Shown here: piece after piece, positions 56,817 through 63,316 of the stretch
Layout of the letters: every line of letters starts with the position of its first letter
Numbering within the stretch: the first letter of the stretch is position 1
Assembly: GCF_017640745.1 (NCBI RefSeq)
Contig: NZ_JAEPQA010000008.1
Span: forward strand, 62,001-126,000
Source of the DNA: Nisaea sp.
GTDB taxonomy: Bacteria > Pseudomonadota > Alphaproteobacteria > Thalassobaculales > Thalassobaculaceae
Length of the DNA stretch: 64,000 nt
Direction of reading: 5' to 3'
Made by a program: the position numbers and the translations under genes
The notes under the pieces: model-generated
Seen by the model: the letters and a program-made list of their open reading frames with translations, nothing else
Databases searched by the model: none
What the model was told of the DNA's origin: nothing

Positions 56817-57227
56817 TCAAGCGGGATCTTCCAGCTTGACCGTGCCCGGCCGGGTGACGATCCAGACCGCGACCAGCGTCAGCAGCGCGCTGGTCGCCGC
56901 CGCCAGCCGCCAGTCCTCGAGCACGACGCCCCAGAGCAGACCGAGCGTGACCGCGATCATCGTCACCGCGGCAATCTTCGCACGCGGCGGGATGACGCCG
57001 TACTCGTGCCATTCGCGCAGGCCCTGGCCGAAACGGGGATGGTTGTAGAGCCAGAGATGGAAGCGCTCGGAAGAGCGGGAAAAGGCCCAGAGCGCGATCA
57101 GCAGAAAGACCGTCCCGGGCAGCCCCGGCAGGATGATCCCGGCGATACCGACCACAGTGCAGACCAGGCCGACGGCCAGCAGCACGTAGCGGAACGGTCC
57201 GCAGATGGTTTTCGGCTCTCGGCTCAC
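56817..57227 (-). CDS. YbaN-family (DUF454) inner-membrane protein
   Basis: The GTG at 57227, with GGAG 6 nt upstream, gives 136 residues. Two or three membrane helices are visible (VLLAVGLVCTVVGIAGIILPGLPGT; then a C-terminal pair). The family signature LPGLPGTVFLLIALWAFSRSS and LYNHPRFG is intact. Function is unknown; homologues are often single genes. It is convergent with the copper chaperone gene. Confidence 0.85.
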   Translation of the reverse strand: MSREPKTICGPFRYVLLAVGLVCTVVGIAGIILPGLPGTVFLLIALWAFSRSSERFHLWLYNHPRFGQGLREWHEYGVIPPRAKIAAVTMIAVTLGLLWGVVLEDWRLAAATSALLTLVAVWIVTRPGTVKLEDPA

Positions 57228-57296
57228 AAGACTCTCCAGATTACCGGTCCATCGTGCCGGCAAGCCGTTAAGATATAGTAAGGGCGAAGGTTCCGG

Positions 57297-58001
57297 CTAG
57301 AGGCGGCGGGCGAACCAGATCACCCGGCCGACGATATTCACCTCCTCCAGGGTCCGCTCGTAATTCTGATAGCGCGGGCTCTCGGAGCGGATCAGCAGGC
57401 GCGGCGGCTCGCTGTTGGGGATGAGCTCGAGCTGCTTGGCGACCAGTCCGATCCCGTCATGCAGCACGAAGATCCCCGGCGGCGAGGGCGCGGTCCGGCT
57501 GAGGTCGATCATTACCTTGTCGCCGGACTGCAGCACCGGCTCCATGGAATCGCCGTCGATCGAAATGATCCGGAGATCGCGCGGCGCGGCGCGCAGCTCG
57601 TAGCGCAACCAGCCGGAATCGAAATACCAGTCGGTTCCGCCCGGCTCCTGCTCGAGGTGGGTGCCACCGCCGGCGGAGGCCGAAATCCGCACTTCCGGCA
57701 CGGCGATCACGCCCGCGCCACCTCTCTGGTCGGCCAGGGGCATGGGGGCAAACCGGTTCGGCCGCGGTGCCGCCGGAAGCGCGTCGCGATCGGCCCGCAG
57801 CACGGATTCGTCCACCCCGAGATGGCGGGCCAGCGCATAGCGCACGTCTTCCGGCAGCTTGCGCGGCGTGCCGCGATTGATGAACTGATGCAGATAGGCG
57901 TGGTTCTTGCCGCAGGCCAGCGAGGCTTTCTTGAGATCCGTCGGCGGGTCGCGGTGTGCCACCAGCTCGAGGATGCGCTTGCGCTGGGTATCGAGTTTCA
58001 T
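57297..58001 (-). CDS. S24-family CI/LexA-like repressor
   Basis: This 234-residue protein has an N-terminal helical DNA-binding region (LKKASLACGKNHAYLHQFINRG) and a C-terminal S24 peptidase domain with the Ser152 (IDGDSMEP) and Lys189 (GLVAKQLE) dyad. An Ala-Gly pair near residues 110-111 is a possible self-cleavage site. The family responds to DNA damage or phage state and represses nearby genes. It is divergent from the DUF6362 gene, with 227 nt between them. It may be phage-derived. Confidence 0.85.
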   Translation of the reverse strand: MKLDTQRKRILELVAHRDPPTDLKKASLACGKNHAYLHQFINRGTPRKLPEDVRYALARHLGVDESVLRADRDALPAAPRPNRFAPMPLADQRGGAGVIAVPEVRISASAGGGTHLEQEPGGTDWYFDSGWLRYELRAAPRDLRIISIDGDSMEPVLQSGDKVMIDLSRTAPSPPGIFVLHDGIGLVAKQLELIPNSEPPRLLIRSESPRYQNYERTLEEVNIVGRVIWFARRL

Positions 58002-58228
58002 GACGGGAGCCTAAGCTTACTCAATCGGCACTTCAAGAGTTTTTTTCCTATTGCAGGCAGAATGCATTTGGCATACAACAACCTACGCGTCAGTGAAGTG
58101 GGTATTTTTAACCGGGAAAATCCGATCCCGTGACGCAAGAACGTATTTGGCGCGGAACCAATCCACTCTGCAATTCTTTTGACGCCTGCACTGGATGCGC
58201 GCGCACGGGATCCTATTGGAGGGAGTCT

Positions 58229-58645
58229 ATGACCGTCACAGAGAACGTGCCCGATCCAAAATGGATCAAGGAGTGCCTGAAAGAAGCGGCAGACACGCTG
58301 CGCCGGCTGCCCCGGGCCTATGCAAAGCCGCGCCTCACGGGCTGGCCCGACGTCGTCCGGAACAGCCTGGCGCACGAATTCGCGCCCGGCCGCACAAGAC
58401 CCGCCGCTCCAAGTCCGGCGGCGATCGACCGGCTCGACGAGAGTCTCCATTGGATGTTTGCCTGCAGTCCCGAACAGCGCAAGATCGTCTGGGCGCGCGC
58501 GTGCGGCGTCCCCTGGCGGAAACTGGAGGATATCGACGGACGCAGCCATGTCACCCTGCGCCGGATCGAAGATCAGGGACTCAGTGCCATCCGCGAACGG
58601 CTTCGAAGCGCACCGGCCAAACCCGGTTTCCCTGCGCCTAGATAA
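58229..58645 (+). CDS. DUF6362 family protein
   Basis: This 138-residue protein matches DUF6362 (WPDVVRNSLAHEF... EQRKIVWARACGVPWRKLEDIDGRSHVTLRRIEDQGLSAIRERL). The C-terminal part looks like a sigma-70 region 4-type helix-turn-helix, so it may bind DNA. GGAGGGAG precedes the ATG. It is divergent from the S24 repressor and may be its target. Its stop overlaps the hairpin at 58642-58663. Confidence 0.8.
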   Translation: MTVTENVPDPKWIKECLKEAADTLRRLPRAYAKPRLTGWPDVVRNSLAHEFAPGRTRPAAPSPAAIDRLDESLHWMFACSPEQRKIVWARACGVPWRKLEDIDGRSHVTLRRIEDQGLSAIRERLRSAPAKPGFPAPR

Positions 58646-58663
58646 TCGGTTTTTTCCGATTAT
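58642..58663. repeat. Hairpin with T6 loop (and matching inverted copy at 58742-58753)
   Basis: ATAATCGG-TTTTTT-CCGATTAT is a perfect 8-bp inverted repeat at the end of the DUF6362 gene. Its core CGGTTTTTTCCG recurs in inverse orientation as CGGAAAAAACCG at 58742-58753. It could terminate the gene or be paired operator sites for the S24 repressor. Confidence 0.55.
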
Positions 58664-58805
58664 TTGGAACGACAACTCAAAGAAACTGAGGCATATTTCC
58701 GAATAGAATGCACTTCCGCATACTTAATTACGAAAATCTATCGGAAAAAACCGCTTTACAAACTTTATAAAATCGGCTAAATACTATCCTACAGTCGGCG
58801 CTCTG

Positions 58806-58843
58806 TGTCGGCTGCCACATAAGTTTGTCACTTGCCATATTAG
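58806..58843 (+). repeat. Imperfect tandem 20-bp repeat
   Basis: TGTCGGCTGCCACATAAG at 58806 and TGTCACTTGCCATATTAG at 58826 share 13 of 18 bases at a 20-bp period. Arrays of this type can be transposase-binding sites at element ends, but no transposase is in the window. Confidence 0.4.
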
Positions 58844-59198
58844 CGGTATGCTGTTGACGCAATTGCTGGCTTCCCAGAGCCAAAAACCTTGATAAATCAA
58901 TGGCCGCGCAGACTCCAAGAGTGGCGGGCACTTCACCCCTAAGTCACGCTCTCAAGCCCGAAACGCCGCCCCTCCAGCCATCAACGCCTCCATCGCCCTG
59001 CCGCCTCAAGCCGCTCATCTTCATCGCGCTCAATCGCCGGTCGACAGCAAGCTTTCGCCCCCCTCGATATCGCCGAGTTTTCTTCAAGCTCGCCGCCCAG
59101 CAAAGCAACGGCCGCCAAACCAGGCTTCGCGCCACCATCTCAGATGGATGCGACCTCACAGCGCCATCGGCAACAAACCGCCGGTCGCCATGCTGTCC

Positions 59199-59228
59199 GG
59201 CTCATGCGGGCAATTGCCCGCATGAGCC
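59199..59228. repeat. 30-bp perfect palindrome
   Basis: GGCTCATGCGGGCAA followed by TTGCCCGCATGAGCC is a perfect 15 + 15 palindrome with no spacer. It lies in the gene-poor stretch, about 100 nt past the end of the gene at 59331 (minus strand). No T-tract follows on either strand, so it is not a textbook terminator. Confidence 0.9.
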
Positions 59229-59330
59229 ATAACCCCGGAAACTCTAGCCCCTGCCGAGGGCACGTTCGGGAGCACTCCAATTCCTGATCGGGCTCTACCA
59301 ATAGACGGAGGAAACTCGGGGCTCAGGTCA

Positions 59331-59792
59331 CTACTCACGTACAGATACAGTGATTGCACCGTGTTCACGAATGCTCGAACCACTCACAACCACTACATCT
59401 AGGATATTAATCGGAAAGCGGTACACCGTCGGGAACTCAGCGAGAATTCTGCGCTGAACGTCTTCGGGTGTCATTTGTGCACCTTCCTCAGTGACAATGG
59501 CATACTTTTTAGTATCGATTTCGACCGTGATAGGAACAGGCGGTAGAGCAGGAATGTACTCCGCCTCCTCGGGAGAGCCTACATGGTGAATGTAACCAAT
59601 GCGGCTTTGTAGCCGAAATCCTGGAAATGAAACCTCTCGGACGATGTAACCGGTTTCGACTGCATACCCGTCCGCATCTCCATGAGCTTCTTCGAAATTG
59701 AAGTAGTCCATAGTTTGCTCACTAAAAATCTCGGTTTCGTGCTCTCGTTCGAACAAATCTAGAAAATCCGAAATCGAAATCTTAGCGGGCAT
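59331..59792 (-). CDS. Hypothetical accessory protein (153 residues)
   Basis: I do not recognise this gene. The product is acidic: MPAKISISDFLDLFEREHETEIF, then alternating short strands (YIVREVSFPGFRLQSRIGYIHHV) and a C-terminal basic-hydrophobic part (RRILAEFPTVYRFPINILDVVVVSG). No signal peptide or membrane helix is visible. Base composition and codon use are less GC-rich than in the core genes, as expected of recent acquisition. It lies alone on the minus strand between the palindrome and the regulator-peptidase pair. It could belong to the same island, but function is unknown. Confidence 0.6.
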   Translation of the reverse strand: MPAKISISDFLDLFEREHETEIFSEQTMDYFNFEEAHGDADGYAVETGYIVREVSFPGFRLQSRIGYIHHVGSPEEAEYIPALPPVPITVEIDTKKYAIVTEEGAQMTPEDVQRRILAEFPTVYRFPINILDVVVVSGSSIREHGAITVSVRE

Positions 59793-60155
59793 GTATGGCT
59801 CCAGATGAAGGTACGCAGGACTGATTGGTCAATGTCTTAGCTAGCCTCTTTGACTTTGTCACCGAGCGCTGCGTCAGAAAAATTTCAATGAGGATACCTG
59901 ACCCAGAACCTTAGTACGTAAGTGACACCTCAGACTGTCGCATTTGATCTGCCCGCCCAACACTGCCCCATATTTGGTTAGATTTTTTCCGCGTCATTCC
60001 GCGATTAGGTACAAATACGACAAAATGAAAATGCGTAGGCGGGTGGCACTGGTGGCGGGGCTAGTCTGCGTCGTTGAGGCGGTCTGTGTAGTCGAATTCG
60101 GATGGATACGGAAGCTATTGATCTACGCAAATTTAAAATCACCAATGCGCTGCCT
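59793..60155. other. Intergenic stretch without a supported gene
   Basis: About 360 nt lie between two minus-strand accessory genes. The longest plus-strand frame (59944-60282) runs into the antisense of the metallopeptidase gene and has no ribosome-binding site. The stretch probably carries the promoter for the gene at 59331, but no convincing motif is visible. Confidence 0.5.
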
Positions 60156-61043
60156 TTACCGCCGAAAGCGTGGCGTCCAACTGTCTAGAAGGTCAGCGTC
60201 TTCATCCTCTAGATCTTCATCGCCCAGCCCCTCTTGCCCGATGCTCGTCGAAACGAGGACCGTCAGAACTTTACCGTACTGACCAAGACCAATCGACTCC
60301 TCGGAAACCAAGGATGGTTTAGTTCCGCCGAGCCAATCACGGACATCGACCTCGTCGACCACCTCCTCTCCCGCTACGACCGCGTCGCGCCGCTCCGCCA
60401 GTCGTGCCGTCTTAGTGCCTGGTGGTAGGGAAGAGCCTTTCCGCAACCAATCAAGTTTTGGAAGGGACTTCATCGCTTCAGACATGAAGCAGTAGTCGAT
60501 CGTCCCGTCTGTACTCACTATCACAGCTGCCGCGATGTCAGTGAGTTCTGCGAAGCGGATTGCTGTTGCTGTTCGAGAAGTTATGCAAATTTCCGCGACG
60601 GCCTTGATCGCATCGAGCCCTGGTTCGTAGCGGTTTAAGGCGCTGCGGAATGGCGTCTCTGGCATTAGAAGCCCGGCGGCGAAGTGATCGGCTTCCAACT
60701 CAAACAGGTCATTCGTCACGAACCCCGCGCGCGATACGTGAGGGCCGTCCTTCAGAACATGTTCGATGTGCCCTGGAAGAAAATAGTGTCCCAGTTCATG
60801 ACTCACGCTGAACCTTTGAAAGCCGAGGCTTGGGATATGAGTCGCATAGATAATACCAAACTCATTCCCGTGGCGCAGAAGCATGCCAGACACACCATCA
60901 TGCTCTTGAGGTTTGGCCTGCACGACAATATCGCGGCTCTCAGCAATGGCGAAGGGGTCGACAGGCAACTCCTTTATGCCTTCGTCTCTCAGAAATGCTT
61001 CAGCAGTCTGACGGGCGAGCTTCAGGCTAAAACGACGGCTCAT
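60156..61043 (-). CDS. ImmA/IrrE-family metallopeptidase, CapP-like
   Basis: The 295-residue protein has a zincin motif (His82-Glu83-Leu-Gly-His86 in SVSHELGHYF) and a downstream ELEADHFAAGLLMP block supplying the third ligand, as in ImmA, IrrE and CapP peptidases. The N-terminus (FSLKLARQTAEAFLRDEGI) is typical. Beyond residue about 150 is a mixed region that may be the GAF-like sensor of IrrE/CapP, ending in an acidic tail (GDEDLEDEDADLLD). It starts 5 nt after the HTH gene stop. Such peptidases cleave their partner repressor after DNA damage. Here the next operon is CBASS, so CapP is the best-fitting role. Confidence 0.85.
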   Translation of the reverse strand: MSRRFSLKLARQTAEAFLRDEGIKELPVDPFAIAESRDIVVQAKPQEHDGVSGMLLRHGNEFGIIYATHIPSLGFQRFSVSHELGHYFLPGHIEHVLKDGPHVSRAGFVTNDLFELEADHFAAGLLMPETPFRSALNRYEPGLDAIKAVAEICITSRTATAIRFAELTDIAAAVIVSTDGTIDYCFMSEAMKSLPKLDWLRKGSSLPPGTKTARLAERRDAVVAGEEVVDEVDVRDWLGGTKPSLVSEESIGLGQYGKVLTVLVSTSIGQEGLGDEDLEDEDADLLDSWTPRFRR

Positions 61044-61048
61044 ATTCC

Positions 61049-61393
61049 CTAATCTTTCTTGACCCGGCGGTTCGCTAGCATTTCCAGAAAATCACGGGCG
61101 ATCTCTCGGTCGCTGCCGGTAAGCTTTGCGACGTCACGAAATAGCGGGTCGCCATCTTGGGCAAGCTCAGGACTTTCGACACGTCCAAGCAGGTAGTCGG
61201 TGGTAATCTCGAGCGCGACTGCGAGTCGCCGCAAGGAGTCGAACGAAGGCTTCCGGCCTGTTTCGAAATGCGCGATCGAACTGGCTGGCATTCGAGCACG
61301 TTTTGCCAATTCTTCCTGACTGTAACCTCTTAATTCTCTGGCATTTTTCAGCCTTTGGCGGAAAATTTCTGATGCGTGCCCGTCTTCTGACAT
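61049..61393 (-). CDS. XRE-family HTH regulator, CapH-like
   Basis: The 114-residue protein has a helix-turn-helix at about residues 10-66 (FRQRLKNARELRGYSQEELAKRARMPASSIAHFETGRKPS), then a short C-terminal segment (FRDVAKLTGSDREIARDFLEML) that could oligomerise and hold the cleavage site. GGAGAAGA precedes the ATG, and the site overlaps one ATGTC-N6-GACAT palindrome, so translation or transcription of this gene is likely autoregulated. It pairs with the downstream metallopeptidase, as CapH does with CapP, and is divergent from the CBASS operon. Confidence 0.85.
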   Translation of the reverse strand: MSEDGHASEIFRQRLKNARELRGYSQEELAKRARMPASSIAHFETGRKPSFDSLRRLAVALEITTDYLLGRVESPELAQDGDPLFRDVAKLTGSDREIARDFLEMLANRRVKKD

Positions 61394-61407
61394 GTCTTCT
61401 CCGACAT
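61392..61407. promoter_or_regulatory. Candidate operator 1: ATGTC-N6-GACAT
   Basis: This inverted repeat overlaps the start codon and ribosome-binding site of the XRE regulator. It shares arms and spacing with the site at 61458. Bound regulator would block the XRE gene. Confidence 0.6.
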
Positions 61408-61457
61408 AAAAATCTTGACGCCAATTGCGACGCTCTTACATTTGAGACAGGTATCTC

Positions 61458-61473
61458 ATGTCGTTGGCGACAT
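61458..61473. promoter_or_regulatory. Candidate operator 2: ATGTC-N6-GACAT
   Basis: This copy is extended to 18 bp (CATGTCG-TTGG-CGACATG, 61457-61474). On the minus strand it fills the spacer between a possible -35 (TTGTCC, 61474-61479) and a weak -10 region near 61451-61456 for the regulator gene. It lies about 65 nt before the CBASS start, so it could also control that operon. Confidence 0.6.
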
Positions 61474-61539
61474 GGACAAGCAAATGATAGCGGCATGCAT
61501 GTTATTTTTACGAGCCGCGCCAGACACAAGGACTGACCC

Positions 61540-62826
61540 ATGTCCCACGAGCACCCGTTCCACCAATTGACCGCTCTCGACGAAGTTCTGCTAGATGTCG
61601 CTGCCCTCATTGAGCTCAGCCCTCGCGATCGGAGGGTTGCAGAAAACCGGTACCGGCTTCTCAAGGAGCACCTCGAACGCGACAAGAGCCCGCTGGCGCC
61701 TTACCTGATCGATGGCGTGAGCCTGATTTACGCTCAGGGTTCCGTCGCGACGAGTACTACGATCGTCAGTGGTACCGAGGACGATCGGTTTGATGTTGAT
61801 GCGATCGTTGAGGTCGACGTACCGACCAATTGGGATGACAGTCGGGCACTCGACGAACTTGAGAAAGCTCTGCAAGGCTTCCCGGGTGCAACCGAGATTG
61901 TCCGATGCACACGCTGCGTCCAGATTCGCTTTCCGTTCATGCATATGGATGTTGCCATCATGGATCGGCGTGAACGGATGACTCTTTCTCGGGCTGGGGA
62001 GATTTTTCACTCCCCGGACAGTGGGGACGCCTATCGCGTCGCCTCAAACCCGTGGGGCTTTACTGCGTGGTTTCGAACGAAAGTTGGGGTCGGCCAGAAG
62101 AAGTTCGCCGAGAGCCTGGGCCGACATCGAACTGCCGCGGGCCGCAATCGCCTCGACTTCATCAACGAGGAAGAGCGTTTGGTTGTGGCGAAAGCCGACC
62201 AGGCCGACCTCCCTCCCATTATCCCCAGCGAAATTGACGCTCAAGAGGCAGTCGCCTTGAAGCTGCTCAAGCGCTACTTGAACCTGCGTTACGAAGACCT
62301 CACCCTGAACCGCCCGCCGTCGATCTACCTTACAAAGAAGGCCGGGGACGTCGGGTTCGCGCCGCTGGGTCTGTCGATGCAACTCTTCGTGCTGGCCGAC
62401 TCGATCGCCAAGATCATGCGTGCACACATTCAGAAGGGCACGCGCCCGCTGGAGGTGAATCCGAGCTACCCCGCCGACAAGATCAACGACCGCTGGCCCC
62501 GTCCCGGACCCGATGGTCTCACTGATATGCGCACTCTCGCGGAGCAGCTTGAGCACCTGACGTCGGAACTGGTGAAGATCGCGATCGCCCCCCTTGTGGA
62601 GATAGCTAAAGCCATCGACGACCTGTTCGGCGAACGGGTTGGAAAGGAGCAGCGCGCGGTCTTGGCGGCACGGCACGACCGCCGGAAAGATCCAACTCCT
62701 ATTCTTTCGGCGGATCGTTCTGGGGCGATCCAGGCTCCTGCCATTGTCGTTTCGTCTGAACAGTATCGAGAAGTTCCTCGCCATAACTTCCACCCGTCGG
62801 TGCTGGACGGCGAGGATGACGAGTAG
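61540..62826 (+). CDS. CBASS CD-NTase (cGAS-like nucleotidyltransferase)
   Basis: This 428-residue enzyme has the polymerase-beta fold of CD-NTases. Gly67-Ser68 is in YAQGSVATSTT, the metal-binding acids are Asp85 and Asp87 (DDRFDVDAIV), and a third is Asp137 (HMDVAI). These enzymes make a cyclic oligonucleotide on phage infection. The C-terminal region is helical and ends in an acidic tail (VLDGEDDE), the part that E2-type partners are expected to act on. AAGGA lies 7 nt before the ATG. The E2-like gene follows after 7 nt. The product nucleotide cannot be told from sequence. Confidence 0.92.
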   Translation: MSHEHPFHQLTALDEVLLDVAALIELSPRDRRVAENRYRLLKEHLERDKSPLAPYLIDGVSLIYAQGSVATSTTIVSGTEDDRFDVDAIVEVDVPTNWDDSRALDELEKALQGFPGATEIVRCTRCVQIRFPFMHMDVAIMDRRERMTLSRAGEIFHSPDSGDAYRVASNPWGFTAWFRTKVGVGQKKFAESLGRHRTAAGRNRLDFINEEERLVVAKADQADLPPIIPSEIDAQEAVALKLLKRYLNLRYEDLTLNRPPSIYLTKKAGDVGFAPLGLSMQLFVLADSIAKIMRAHIQKGTRPLEVNPSYPADKINDRWPRPGPDGLTDMRTLAEQLEHLTSELVKIAIAPLVEIAKAIDDLFGERVGKEQRAVLAARHDRRKDPTPILSADRSGAIQAPAIVVSSEQYREVPRHNFHPSVLDGEDDE

Positions 62827-62833
62827 AGGTCAA

Positions 62834-63316
62834 ATGCGTCGATCCCCTGCTTCGCAGCTTGCGGCGATGCGCCGTCTTTGGCCCGACTTCACCGGACAGA
62901 AGCTGCCGGATGGGACATTGGCGTGGGCAGGTCCGCTACGGCCCAAGGCGCAGCTTTACAGTATCTCGTTGTTCTGGAAGCCGGGAGAAATGTCACTTCC
63001 GTATGTATTCGTCGACTCGCCCCCACTTGCGCCGCGGCCCGGCGGCGAATTCGCCGAAATTCCTCACCTGATATTCTATGAGGAAGAACCCACTCGTTCG
63101 GGACTGTGTCTGTTTGACCCTGAGGGACGAGAATGGTCGCCGTCAGACCTGATCGCAGAGACGACGATCTACTGGGCCGCTGAATGGCTGGCCTACTACG
63201 AACTGTGGCATCTTACAGGGGATTGGCTGGCGCCTGGCGTGGGATATGAAAGCGTGGCGCGCATGCATGCGAGTGAAGTGGAGACCATCAAGGAGGTGCT
63301 TGCCGATGTTCACTGA
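62834..63316 (+). CDS. E2-like protein of short type II CBASS (Cap2-like)
   Basis: This 160-residue protein resembles the prokaryotic E2 fold. A beta-rich N-terminus (LYSISLFWKPGEMSLPYVFV) leads to the HLIFYEEEP strand, a candidate catalytic Cys92 in SGLCLFDPEGREWSPSDLIAETTIYWAAEWLAYYELW, and the helical end. No E1 domain is fused, so this is the E2-only arrangement reported in short type II CBASS, where the E2 alone attaches the CD-NTase C-terminus to targets and primes it. AGAGG lies 4 nt before the ATG. The next gene overlaps by 11 nt. Confidence 0.82.
   Translation: MRRSPASQLAAMRRLWPDFTGQKLPDGTLAWAGPLRPKAQLYSISLFWKPGEMSLPYVFVDSPPLAPRPGGEFAEIPHLIFYEEEPTRSGLCLFDPEGREWSPSDLIAETTIYWAAEWLAYYELWHLTGDWLAPGVGYESVARMHASEVETIKEVLADVH

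Larger units (their letters stand above)
58646..59330. other. Gene-poor stretch at the start of the accessory region
   Basis: No gene can be supported in these 685 nt. The left half is A/T-rich. It holds the inverted CGGAAAAAACCG copy, a tandem repeat at 58806-58843 and a 30-bp palindrome at 59199. Reading frames such as 58900-59232 are Pro/Arg/Ser-rich and look like non-coding translation. The change from GC-rich core genes to this DNA marks the probable left edge of an acquired island. Confidence 0.6.

Noticed and set aside
58900-59232. 110-codon plus-strand frame near the palindrome
   Set aside because: Pro/Ser/Arg-rich, no ribosome-binding site and no motif; it runs through the palindrome.
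59944-60282. Possible 112-residue plus-strand gene in the accessory region
   Set aside because: There is no ribosome-binding site, it overlaps the antisense of the metallopeptidase 3' end, and composition is unlike protein.
60156-61393. XRE-ImmA pair as a stand-alone toxin-antitoxin system
   Set aside because: A full HELGH peptidase of IrrE/CapP size and a neighbouring CBASS operon fit a regulator pair better; the RES/Xre or COG2856-type toxin layout is different. It cannot be wholly excluded.
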